Notes under the pieces: model-generated
The model's input: the letters and a program-made list of their open reading frames with translations, nothing else
The model's database searches: none
What the model was told of the DNA's origin: nothing
Part shown: piece by piece, positions 25,974 to 34,405 of the stretch
How the letters are laid out: each line of letters opens with the position of its first letter
Numbering within the stretch: position 1 is the stretch's first letter
Program-made: the position numbers and the translations under genes
DNA from: Pseudomonadota bacterium
GTDB lineage: Bacteria; Pseudomonadota; Gammaproteobacteria; Burkholderiales; Thiobacillaceae
Length of the DNA stretch: 40,488 bases
Reading direction: 5' to 3'
Assembly: GCA_021826065.1 (NCBI GenBank)
Contig: JAKADY010000028.1
Coordinates: 1-40,488 of the forward strand

Positions 25974-27353
25974 TTATTCCCAATAACGCGTCATCAGGGC
26001 ACCGTGCAAAGCGGCGAGGGAGCTCAGACCGAACAGGCCGATCCAGCCGAACCAGATCGCACGTTTTAGGGGATCGGCCGGTGGATGGCGGGCATCGAGG
26101 GAGAAGGCGACCAGAAGGGCCGGGACGATGAAGTACCGCCCTTGTACACCCTCGATGATCTCGGTTGGGTGAGGCGTCCAGGTGACGAGCATGGCAAAGA
26201 ATGCCATCAACGTGCTGGCGAGGGCGATGAAGGCAAGCACCATACGGCTGACGAGATCATCGTGGGTAGGGACTGTCTTCGTCAGCAGATGGCCGACAAT
26301 GGCTGCAACAACCAATCCCCAACCGAAATAGTCGTAAAACAGTGGTGCAAGCCGGGTGTCGAGAAAACCGAGCACGCCGATAAACGACTCATAATAGAAG
26401 AGCAGGTATTCGCCGTTGAGTGAGTTGCTCAACACCTCGAAAAAGCGCAAAGGGGCATCGATGTAGAGCTCGATCAGGTCCTTGGTCGTATAACTGTGAT
26501 TTACCCGATGGTCGACAACCGAGCGGGCAGCCCACCATAACCAGGTGGTGGCAGCGATCGTGACGACCGTATGCACAGTGGCTATGGCCTTGTTTTTCTT
26601 CAACAGCGCCAGGGCGAAAGGCATGAGCAACATGGGCAGCAGATGAGGTCGGCTGGTCACAACGAGGAAGAGGCTGGCCGCCATGACTGCAATCGACCAG
26701 GCGGGAGTATAGGGCCTCGCTAACGACCAGAAGTAGAGAGAAGCGATCAGCAGCGAGAGACTGGTTGTTATCCCGTCGATCGTTGGGGATAGCAGTTGGA
26801 ATAGCTGCATGGGCAACAAAAATACGGCACTGACCATGGGCGATGGCGCATGCAGAACGAGCGCAAGCGTTATGATCGCCGTGCAGGTCAGGATGACACC
26901 GAATCTTGTGACCAGATATGACTGATGCAGGTCTAGGTCAAGCCACTGTGCAATTTTCAGGCCCAGCGCATGGGGTGCGTAGATGGCAGGGAAGTAATAA
27001 CCCGTGCCTGGCATTTCAATGAACTGTTTCTGGCCGTGTGCATTCCAGGACAAGTCTCCAACCGCGGCACTGACGCCGGGGTCCAGTCTGACGTCAGGCC
27101 GTGCATTCATCTGCACATAATGGCGCGTGTACACCACCAGTGCAGAGTCGACGTAACCACCCGACATCTTTCCCGCGGGGGCATCCAGAAACCAGTTGCC
27201 ATCGGCTAGCAAATAGGCCCTGGCGATATGTGCCGCCTCGTCAGGAGATTGGAAGGGCGGGATCCACAACGAGGCGAACCAGGCCAGGACCGCTGCAGCA
27301 AGGCCAAGCACCGGTCTGGCAAGCGCATGGATGTGGCGGGCACGAACCTGCAC
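25974..27353 (-). CDS. DUF2142 multi-pass membrane protein
   Basis: This 459-aa protein has about ten to twelve hydrophobic helices. The periplasmic loop motif PPFQSPDEAAHIARAY after the first helix and GVQGRYFIVP near the end are the family hallmarks. DUF2142 proteins are related to GT-C glycosyltransferases and are found in polysaccharide clusters; many probably use polyprenyl-phosphate sugars to decorate chains outside the membrane. GTG at 27353, 5 bases after the previous stop, is preferred to a start at 27413 that would overlap the upstream gene by 55 bp. The neighbours, a polyprenyl-type GT2 and a small EamA/SMR protein, would supply and flip the lipid-linked sugar. Confidence 0.85.
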   Translation of the reverse strand: MQVRARHIHALARPVLGLAAAVLAWFASLWIPPFQSPDEAAHIARAYLLADGNWFLDAPAGKMSGGYVDSALVVYTRHYVQMNARPDVRLDPGVSAAVGDLSWNAHGQKQFIEMPGTGYYFPAIYAPHALGLKIAQWLDLDLHQSYLVTRFGVILTCTAIITLALVLHAPSPMVSAVFLLPMQLFQLLSPTIDGITTSLSLLIASLYFWSLARPYTPAWSIAVMAASLFLVVTSRPHLLPMLLMPFALALLKKNKAIATVHTVVTIAATTWLWWAARSVVDHRVNHSYTTKDLIELYIDAPLRFFEVLSNSLNGEYLLFYYESFIGVLGFLDTRLAPLFYDYFGWGLVVAAIVGHLLTKTVPTHDDLVSRMVLAFIALASTLMAFFAMLVTWTPHPTEIIEGVQGRYFIVPALLVAFSLDARHPPADPLKRAIWFGWIGLFGLSSLAALHGALMTRYWE

Positions 27354-27358
27354 GGAAT

Positions 27359-27712
27359 TCAACCGCCCAGAGTCGAGACTACGACACCGACCGAGATCAG
27401 CAGGGCGCCCCACAGGGTGTACGGGTGCAGTGTCTCACCCAGGCACCAATGTGCCATCAAGGGCACAAAAACAAAGGCGAGTCCGACAAAGGGATAAGCC
27501 AGACGCAGCGGCACATGCCGCAGCAGTAGAAGCCATAGGACTGTCGCTATCCCATACAACAACAATCCGGCCCACAGAGGCCAGCTGCGCAACGCTGCGA
27601 GCCAGACCGCGCCCGTGCCGCTCAACTGGCTGGCGGCCATCTTGAAAAGGATTTGTCCGACGGCCAGGATTACCACCGTCAGTAAGGCCAGGCCGATCTG
27701 AAATAGGCTCAT
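27359..27712 (-). CDS. Small four-helix EamA/SMR-like membrane protein (ArnE/F-like)
   Basis: This 117-aa protein has four hydrophobic helices, with GQILFKMAASQL after helix 1 and LRLAYPFVGLAFVFVPLMAHWCLGE in the second half, as in EamA/SMR proteins. Family members such as ArnE/ArnF are proposed flippases for undecaprenyl-phosphate-linked sugars. It overlaps the upstream GT2 by 4 bp and is followed closely by the DUF2142 gene. A flippase role between these two is a reasonable inference. Confidence 0.85.
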   Translation of the reverse strand: MSLFQIGLALLTVVILAVGQILFKMAASQLSGTGAVWLAALRSWPLWAGLLLYGIATVLWLLLLRHVPLRLAYPFVGLAFVFVPLMAHWCLGETLHPYTLWGALLISVGVVVSTLGG

Positions 27713-28689
27713 GGGACATCCTCTTCGAGTGGGGTGGGCAGATCCAAATGGATGGGGCGGCGCGGAATGTTGGAGATGTCATAGGCGAGGAATCCTAGCA
27801 ATAGCTGCAGCCCGACGATCGAAGGCAAGGCGCCCAGCATGACCGTGCCGGCGGATGCCGGTTGGCCCGTGCTGATGGATAACCACCAGTGCCATGCCCC
27901 AAAGACAACACCGAAACCCAACAAGGCGATCCCCAGGACGAGCTCGAAGGATGCCGCCGTCATGTCTCTGAGAAAGTAGTTGTAGGCGATGCGCTTGAAC
28001 ATGTTTCTCAAATGCCGCAGGCCGAATTCGATGGCGGCCTTGCGTATCACGAGATGGCTTTTCTCGTCTGCATAGACTGCATCCATGGGGATGTCGATGA
28101 CGACCGCCCTGATGGTGTTCAGGCGAAAAAGCATGTCCGTTTCAAAGAAATAACGCTCGTTGACCTTGTCGAGAGGTAGGCGCCTTAAAACACTGGTGTG
28201 TATCGCGGTGTAGCCGTTATTGACGTCGAACAGATTCCAGTAGCCGGTTGACAACTTGGCTGCAAAAGACAGAAGTGCATTCCCGAGCAGACGGGCGGTT
28301 GGCATCCGACGTATCTTTTCCAGGTCATAGAAGCGGTTCCCCTTGGTGTAATCGGCCAACCCCCTGCGGATCGGCTCGACAAAATAGGGAATCAGTCGGG
28401 GATCCATCTGACCGTCCCCGTCCAGCTTCACGACGATATCGGCCCCCTCGCGCAGCGCCTCGACGTAGCCCGTCTTGACGGCGCCGCCCACCCCGCGATT
28501 GTCCTCGTGTCTCAGGACGCGTACACGGGGGTCGGTGCAGTGCGATTCGACGAAGTCACCGCTACGGTCTGGACACGCGTCATCGACGACGTAGATGCGG
28601 TCGACTTCCGCGCCCATGCGCCCGAGTACGCCGAGTATGTGCCGCGTCACGCGATAGCACGGGATCACAACAGCGACGACCGGTGGCAT
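27709..28689 (-). CDS. Polyprenyl-phosphate-type family 2 glycosyltransferase
   Basis: This 326-aa protein has a GT-A domain (about 1-225) with VAVVIPCYRV, VDDACPD, NRGVGGAVKTGY and KLDGDGQMDP, followed by two hydrophobic helices (about 240-300). The arrangement matches dolichol/polyprenyl-phosphate sugar transferases such as ArnC/GtrB, which charge a lipid carrier with one sugar at the inner membrane. The start is uncertain: ATG at 28689 gives the usual short leader, while 28746, 28788 and 28923 are in frame and would add an Arg-rich leader. It overlaps the EamA/SMR gene by 4 bp. Confidence 0.9.
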   Translation of the reverse strand: MPPVVAVVIPCYRVTRHILGVLGRMGAEVDRIYVVDDACPDRSGDFVESHCTDPRVRVLRHEDNRGVGGAVKTGYVEALREGADIVVKLDGDGQMDPRLIPYFVEPIRRGLADYTKGNRFYDLEKIRRMPTARLLGNALLSFAAKLSTGYWNLFDVNNGYTAIHTSVLRRLPLDKVNERYFFETDMLFRLNTIRAVVIDIPMDAVYADEKSHLVIRKAAIEFGLRHLRNMFKRIAYNYFLRDMTAASFELVLGIALLGFGVVFGAWHWWLSISTGQPASAGTVMLGALPSIVGLQLLLGFLAYDISNIPRRPIHLDLPTPLEEDVP

Positions 28690-28971
28690 GGCTTGGCGCT
28701 CAGCACCGTTGCGCCCACCAGCAGGAGCGACTCCCCGGCCCGTCATGCGCCCCGATCTGTCACCCTGATCCGCGCGCGGCCCTCGCATCGATCGTCTCTC
28801 ACGCAACCGTTCCCGTCCAGCGCAAGTCGCTGGAGTGGGGCTGACAGGCGCGATTTGCATGTCCAGGGATATCGCCACATCGTCGTGACCTGACCACGCG
28901 AGTGGCCAGTTCGACCCGTGCACAGCCCTCCACAGGCGTGTCGCCCAGCTGGGAGCCGCGCCACCGGTGCC

Positions 28972-30267
28972 TCAACGGCAGACAGGCCCGGGATCCGCTA
29001 CCGAGACGCGGGTCTTCCAACACCCCTCGCAATAGCGGGGGAATAAACCATTCCAGAGGTTGAACCGCAAGTTCTCGTACTCCGGATCCGCCAGGATCTG
29101 GTCAAGGTCGTATTGAAATAGATTCCAACGCGGGCTGATCGGGGTCTTGACCTGACAGCACGGTGTGATGTCGCCCGTGAGCAGGGCATAGATCCATTGC
29201 TCGTCGCAATTTGGGCGCAACCTGTTCGGGCGCCCATTCTTGTCCAGTTCGATCCCCTCGTCGGCGCAAAAATCGGCGACGCGCACCAGTTCGGTCTGTG
29301 CGGTGGCATCTTGTTCGATACGCGCAGCGACCTCATCCACATGGGCCAGCTCCGCCAGATGCTCGGCCGGATAGATGCGGGTGTACGAGCGCATTGGATT
29401 GAGCGGTTGAAAGCCCTCGAATATCTCCACACCGTGGGCCTTGGCCGCGGCAATGATCTCCGGCAGCTGGTTTCGGGTATGGCGAAAGAGCGTGCCCTTG
29501 AGACCGATCTTCGGGTAACGATACCCGTTTGCATCGCGGTAGCGGCGTAGTCTCTCGATGCCGCGCCAGACTTGCTCCAGCTTGCCGTCGATACGCGAGG
29601 CAGCGAAAGTGGCCGGATCGGCCGAGTCGATGGAGATGCCGATATAGGCGATCTCGTTCTCGCAGAGCTTGCGCACATTGCTCTCGCTCAGGGTTGAGCC
29701 GTTCGAGATGATCATCACGCGTATCCCGCGCTCTTTAGCCAGTGCTGCCATCTCGAAAAAGCCCTTGTGCATCAGGGGCTCGCCTTCGCCCACGAGGGCC
29801 AGGGTTTTGAGGGCAGGAAAGTGGTCGAGCACCCGAATGAAGTCCTCGACCCGGATGTCGGCTTGCACCATGTGCCTGCCGATGCAATACCAGCACTTGT
29901 AATTGCAGCGCGTGGTCGGCTCCAGATTCAAGAAGGTGGGCTGCGCGAACCACAGCCTGGCATCGACGGCAGCAATCGCGGCCTCAGCCGACGCCCCGGC
30001 CAGACGCCGCAACTCGCTCAGGGCCAACAGGAAACGATTTGCATCGGGGACGTAGAGGATCTCTGCGGGCTCTTCCAGCCAACCCGCCCGCTCCAAACGC
30101 AGGCGTGCCAGGACCGTGATCCCCGATTGCAGGCCAGCCACAGGGAGATGTTCGCGCAGCGGTCGCAAATGAGCATGAGCGCGTTCCCATAGCGCCGTCA
30201 GGTCGATGTATTCGGCAGCAAGCTGGGGCGGGTGAGGGGTCATGTCGAACGACTGGAACGGGACCAT
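28972..30267 (-). CDS. Radical SAM protein with SPASM-like C-terminal cysteines
   Basis: This 431-aa radical SAM enzyme has the cluster motif CNYKCWYC at 121-128, GEGEPLMHKGF for SAM binding, and the SISIDSADP strand here as IGISIDSAD. The last 70 residues hold more cysteines (PNCDEQW, TPCCQVK, RYCEGCW), like the SPASM domain that binds extra iron-sulfur clusters. It has an unusual 105-residue N-terminal extension. The substrate is unknown; the place behind an acyltransferase-like and a GNAT gene suggests modification of a surface glycan, lipid or peptide. The gap to the upstream gene is only 3 bp. Confidence 0.87.
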   Translation of the reverse strand: MVPFQSFDMTPHPPQLAAEYIDLTALWERAHAHLRPLREHLPVAGLQSGITVLARLRLERAGWLEEPAEILYVPDANRFLLALSELRRLAGASAEAAIAAVDARLWFAQPTFLNLEPTTRCNYKCWYCIGRHMVQADIRVEDFIRVLDHFPALKTLALVGEGEPLMHKGFFEMAALAKERGIRVMIISNGSTLSESNVRKLCENEIAYIGISIDSADPATFAASRIDGKLEQVWRGIERLRRYRDANGYRYPKIGLKGTLFRHTRNQLPEIIAAAKAHGVEIFEGFQPLNPMRSYTRIYPAEHLAELAHVDEVAARIEQDATAQTELVRVADFCADEGIELDKNGRPNRLRPNCDEQWIYALLTGDITPCCQVKTPISPRWNLFQYDLDQILADPEYENLRFNLWNGLFPRYCEGCWKTRVSVADPGPVCR

Positions 30268-30270
30268 CCA

Positions 30271-31173
30271 TTAGGCTGGAGGCAGGCTGGGCCACCACTC
30301 CCAGCCCTGCCAGGCCTCAGGGCGCAAACGCAAGTGGGATTCCAGAAATTGGCAATATTCTGACACAACTTGCGCCGGGCTCACGCCTGCGAGGCGCACG
30401 AGGTGCAGGCTAAGCCCGTGCGCCTCGGGCGTCATGAGGCCTGCATAGATCGGACGCCGATGGCGGATGGCCGCGCGTATCGCGCCTTGCGGCGGCTGGA
30501 TTCGTCGACCGAAGAGCTGTCCGGCCGGACCCGCATCCGCCGATGGGGCATGCGTGTCGCACAAGGCCAGCACCCAGCCCCCCGTCTCCAACAAGGCGTG
30601 CATGGTTCGCAAGGCCCCATGCCGGCGATCAAGGAACAGATAGCGCCCGGTGCCGAACCACGCGGCGGAATCGCGATTGAGTCGATCGATGTAGGGCCCG
30701 ATCCAGGGATAGAGCGGCGACTGCTCAGCGCTGGCGGCCAATGGATTCATGTTGCCGCAGGCGCGGCCCAGCCAGGCGGCGAGCAGGTTTTGGTGCTGGC
30801 AGTGCGCGGTGAGGACCAGCCCCGGGTTAGACGCCAGCTCGGCCAGCATTGTGGCGTCGGCCACGTGCACCAGCCGTTCGAGCCAGCCCCGGCGCCCTGG
30901 CGTGAAGGCGAACAGGGTCGCCGCCGCCAGGCCGTGGTTTGCCAGCCAGTCATCTAGCGCCTGTCGCGTCGCCGCTGCATCGTAGTCTAAGGCCGCAGCC
31001 ATTGCCTCAGCCAGCGGCTTTGCCTTAAGGCGGTAGGGACTCGCCCAACGACCCAGCATACGCGCCGCATCCAGCCGCCAGTACATGGGCAGGATCGGCA
31101 CCAGGCTGGCCAGGCGCAGAAATCGGCGATAGCGCCGACCGAAAGCAGCCAGCTCGGCAGGATCGGCCGTCAT
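30271..31173 (-). CDS. LpxL/HtrB-like lysophospholipid acyltransferase-family protein
   Basis: This 300-aa protein follows the pattern of lipid A late acyltransferases: an N-terminal hydrophobic segment (LVPILPMYW), NPGLVLTAHCQHQNLLAAWLG, a GTGRYLFLDRRHGALRTMHALLETGGWVLALCDTH block and FGRRIQPPQGA. In LpxL the catalytic motif is HxxxxE or D (HFGNWE-like); here it is HCQHQN, with Asn in place of the acid, so activity may be lost or changed. The start at 31173 uses an ATGA overlap with the GNAT gene. The family match is moderate. Confidence 0.68.
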   Translation of the reverse strand: MTADPAELAAFGRRYRRFLRLASLVPILPMYWRLDAARMLGRWASPYRLKAKPLAEAMAAALDYDAAATRQALDDWLANHGLAAATLFAFTPGRRGWLERLVHVADATMLAELASNPGLVLTAHCQHQNLLAAWLGRACGNMNPLAASAEQSPLYPWIGPYIDRLNRDSAAWFGTGRYLFLDRRHGALRTMHALLETGGWVLALCDTHAPSADAGPAGQLFGRRIQPPQGAIRAAIRHRRPIYAGLMTPEAHGLSLHLVRLAGVSPAQVVSEYCQFLESHLRLRPEAWQGWEWWPSLPPA

Positions 31174-32159
31174 AAGAAGTCCGTATCCCCGGCTAGCCAC
31201 CACCCATCGCGTGTCAGGACGTCGGCTTGGCAGAGTGAGGCGCGTGCCAGCGCGAAACGTGCGGCTTCCGGACCGATTGCGGCACCGGCTCTATGCAAAT
31301 CAAGCGCGCTGGCGGAGCTCGCCCAGGTCTCCACAACGGTGGCCCCAAGCTTGTCCGCGAAAAGCCGCACCGCCCCGGCCGTGGCGGACAAGCGCTTGCT
31401 TGGACCGATGAAGTCGAGCCAGCGCAAAGTCTCACCTTCCTGGCGGACGATGGCCACTGCCGTGGACCCCGTCCCCCAACGCCTGCAGGCGATGTAGTGG
31501 TGGGTCACGCCGGGACGAAGGGCATAGCGGCGCCGTACGTAATCGGGGTCGCGCCCCCCCAGGATGCGGTCCTTGCCTTCTTCGGCCTGCTGCCGCCAGG
31601 CGCGTTCGATGATGCGGTCGAACTCAGGAGTACGCACATCGATCTCGACCGCGCGCCAACCGAAGGGCAGGCGGTTCTTGCCGGCGCCCCACTGTGCCGT
31701 GGTGATGGCGCCTAAGTCATGGTAGAGCCCCAGCTTCACGCCTAGGCGCAGGTGGCGCACATTCGGAAACCCGAAGGCGAGCGCGAAGGGTTTACCCCCT
31801 CCCACCCATTGCCCAAAAAAGGCGGAACACACCTGAAAAAACGGACCGCGCCGGCTGAGCAGTCCGCGCGCCTCCGGCGCCACCATGACATCGCCGATCT
31901 GCACCGCAGCGACCGGTTTGCCATGCCACAGCAAGTGGCGCGGTGTACCCCCATAGTGTGCGAAGAGCCTGCCGTTTTCGTCCCAGAGCCCCACCGCCCG
32001 GCCCTGCAGCCCCTCGGCGCCATATTTCCACGCATACCAACCCTCCGGCGGGGGGGCGCCAAAGACACGCGTGAACAAGGCGACCACATCAGGCGCATCC
32101 TCTGGTTCGACCGTTCGCAACAGGTAGCGGACCTCACCGAGGGTGAATTCACGGGGCAT
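31170..32159 (-). CDS. GNAT-family N-acetyltransferase-like protein
   Basis: This 329-aa protein has a GNAT-like core. RYLLRTVEPEDAPDVVALFTRVFG is the typical first strand-helix, and IGDVMVAPEARG is the acetyl-CoA binding strand and loop. The second half (about 190-329) looks like another diverged GNAT-type unit. Enzymes of this kind in polysaccharide clusters transfer acyl groups to amino sugars, or amino acids to chains. ATG at 32159 overlaps the wzt stop as TAATG, so translation is coupled; an earlier start at 32186 is less likely. Confidence 0.78.
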   Translation of the reverse strand: MPREFTLGEVRYLLRTVEPEDAPDVVALFTRVFGAPPPEGWYAWKYGAEGLQGRAVGLWDENGRLFAHYGGTPRHLLWHGKPVAAVQIGDVMVAPEARGLLSRRGPFFQVCSAFFGQWVGGGKPFALAFGFPNVRHLRLGVKLGLYHDLGAITTAQWGAGKNRLPFGWRAVEIDVRTPEFDRIIERAWRQQAEEGKDRILGGRDPDYVRRRYALRPGVTHHYIACRRWGTGSTAVAIVRQEGETLRWLDFIGPSKRLSATAGAVRLFADKLGATVVETWASSASALDLHRAGAAIGPEAARFALARASLCQADVLTRDGWWLAGDTDFL

Positions 32160-33388
32160 TATGCGTTGCAATTGCCTTGACCCCATCGATGCGGCAGGGC
32201 CACCACCCCCTGCAGGACGTCGTTTTGTGTCACCTCCAGCGAGATACAGTGCGTGGCGGCATCATAGACATGCAGGCCGCGTTCACAAGCGAGAAAGACA
32301 TCCACATGGTAGCGCCCTTTGAGCAGTGGGATCTCGGGGAACAACACGTGGGCCGAGCCCTCTCCATCGGCGGCGCGGAAGACCTCGCCGCGGTCGGCGA
32401 AACCGATCGCGCTGGAGACCCCCATGCCGGCAGCGTTGACGATGCTCAAGGCCACGCTGGGGCAGGGCAGGCTTGGGTCGGAGACGAACTCAACGAGGAT
32501 TTCGAGCGAACTTCTGCGTGAGACGAGCGGCAACTCGCGTCCCTCAACCCCTTCGCAGCGGCCCGTCACTCGGGTGATACGCGCAATGTTCGACTGGGCC
32601 CCTGGCGTGGGCGTCGCGAACGAGGCCTGGGGAGGGTTTTCCCGGGCCAGAAAGTCATTGTAGGCAGTGGTCACGCGCTGTGCGTCATCCAGCATCTGCA
32701 CACGTCCATGTTCCAACCACAGCGCGCGGCTGCACAGCGCATCGATGTGATAGGTCGAGTGGGAGCAGAACAATATGGTTGCACCACGCTCCCGCAAGGC
32801 CATGATGCGGTCGAAGCTCTTGCGTGCGAAAGCGCCATCCCCTACCGACAGCGCCTCGTCGATCACCAGGATGTCCGGCTCGAAGGCGGTGGCCACCGCG
32901 AAGGCCAGGCGCACATACATGCCCGATGAATAGGTCTTCACCGGCTGGTCGATGAAATCGCGCAAGCCCGAAAACGCCACGATCTCATCGAATCGTGCGC
33001 GGACCTCATCTTCCGCCGCACCCAACAGGGCCGCGTTCATGAAGACATTCTCACGGCCGGTGAACTCAGGGTTGAAGCCAGCACCCAGCTCGAGCAGCGC
33101 GGCGACCCGTCCGTTGACCTCAACCGAGCCGGCCGTGGGCTGCAGCGTGCCGCAGACGAGCTGCAGCAGGGTCGACTTGCCCGCGCCATTGCGGCCGACG
33201 ATGCCCAGCGTCTGGCCGCGTTCTAGCGCGAACGAGACTTCACGTAGGGCCCAGAATTCCCGACCGCTGCGCGCATGGCCGCCCAGGAGTAGGTCTTTCA
33301 AGCGCCCCAGGGGGCGCTCATGCAGGACGTAGCGTTTCGAGACCCTATCGAGACATATGGCCAGGCTCGCGTTGGGGCTGGCGCTCAT
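32159..33388 (-). CDS. wzt: Polysaccharide ABC exporter ATPase with C-terminal Wzt domain
   Basis: This 409-aa protein has an ATPase domain (about 10-250) with Walker A GRNGAGKST, the signature-like YSSGMYVRLAFAV, and Walker B DILVIDEALSVGD. A C-terminal beta-rich domain (about 285-409) is like the Wzt domain that binds the capped end of O-antigen before export. It should pair with the Wzm permease. The presence of the C-terminal domain suggests a chain with a modified non-reducing end. The start at 33388 is chosen from family length. Confidence 0.95.
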   Translation of the reverse strand: MSASPNASLAICLDRVSKRYVLHERPLGRLKDLLLGGHARSGREFWALREVSFALERGQTLGIVGRNGAGKSTLLQLVCGTLQPTAGSVEVNGRVAALLELGAGFNPEFTGRENVFMNAALLGAAEDEVRARFDEIVAFSGLRDFIDQPVKTYSSGMYVRLAFAVATAFEPDILVIDEALSVGDGAFARKSFDRIMALRERGATILFCSHSTYHIDALCSRALWLEHGRVQMLDDAQRVTTAYNDFLARENPPQASFATPTPGAQSNIARITRVTGRCEGVEGRELPLVSRRSSLEILVEFVSDPSLPCPSVALSIVNAAGMGVSSAIGFADRGEVFRAADGEGSAHVLFPEIPLLKGRYHVDVFLACERGLHVYDAATHCISLEVTQNDVLQGVVALPHRWGQGNCNA

Positions 33389-33457
33389 CGAACCGTGGTT
33401 TCGAGTCTCACGCCCGCCGCACTCCACGACCTGGCAAGATCGCCTCGACAGACCGGG

Positions 33458-34237
33458 TCATGCCAAGTCATTGAAATCGAGCAGATCTTGCAGGGAGATG
33501 CCAACCAGCTGCAACACCGGACCATAGAGCTGCCACATGCCCTCGGCGCCGAACGTGAAATCTTCGAGTATCGCCGCGCTCGGGGCGGTGTTTTCCAGGG
33601 TCAAGGACCAGGTATGGCCGTAAGTCCCGCCTGTCCGGAAATTCAGGGTAAAGCCGCCACCCGCCGCGGGACTCAGGCCGGTGAAATCCGCAGCGAGATC
33701 GGCCAGGCTGTCGTAATCGATGAAAAAGATCTTTTCACCGGGTTGATAGTCTTTGATGACGTGATGGCCCCAATTCGACACCTCGAAGGCGTCCTGTCCC
33801 CCCTGACCATAGGCCACACTGTGACTGCCCATCATCTGGATCACGTCGTTACCCGCCCCGGCGTAGACCGTGCTGTTCTCTGCCGACAACCAATCCGCCT
33901 GATCGCTGCCATAGCTGACGTCGACCGGATAGAAGTCGGACAGGAACTCCTGCACCGTCATGCTGCCCGTCCACACATAGGCTATCTGGCTGTGCAGTTG
34001 GATTTCCACCCGGTTGACCAGCATGACCTGGGGATCGTAGCGCACCTGCATCGTGGCGCCACCGGCGAGGGTAGCGGACACCAGCCCATCGCCCGGCATC
34101 GAGACCGAGGTGACCAGGTTCAGGATGTTGTAGTCACCCATTATGAACTCCAAAAGCGACACGCCTTGCGATTGCGTCGCTTGTGCAAACCAGTTGAGGG
34201 CGGTTTGCGTGCCAATATACATCCTCTCTACGTTCAT
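33458..34237 (-). CDS. RTX-like calcium-binding protein
   Basis: This 259-aa protein has degenerate RTX repeats in the middle (GSDQADWLSAENSTVYAGAG, GNDVIQMMGSHS, AYGQGGQDAFEVSNWGHHV, about 110-160) followed by KDYQPGEKIFFIDYDSL, a form common in type I secreted proteins. There is no N-terminal signal peptide, as expected for such substrates. A strong ribosome-binding site, AGAGGAG, supports ATG at 34237. It lies between wzm and wzt, an odd place, and could be exported by the type I system at 9-16 kb. The role is unknown; surface attachment or glycan binding is a guess. Confidence 0.78.
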   Translation of the reverse strand: MNVERMYIGTQTALNWFAQATQSQGVSLLEFIMGDYNILNLVTSVSMPGDGLVSATLAGGATMQVRYDPQVMLVNRVEIQLHSQIAYVWTGSMTVQEFLSDFYPVDVSYGSDQADWLSAENSTVYAGAGNDVIQMMGSHSVAYGQGGQDAFEVSNWGHHVIKDYQPGEKIFFIDYDSLADLAADFTGLSPAAGGGFTLNFRTGGTYGHTWSLTLENTAPSAAILEDFTFGAEGMWQLYGPVLQLVGISLQDLLDFNDLA

Positions 34238-34405
34238 GATTTTCTCCTCTGAGAATGACTGCATGGTTCAAGGCTGTTCCCAAGCGCCATACCACCATTC
34301 CGCGGATACTCGGTCTGGTTGACGCCCATGCGCCGGGCTCATCAGGACGCTACCAGTGGTACGCCCTCGACCTGACCCTCCCGTCGTGGTCAAGCGGGCG
34401 CGATC

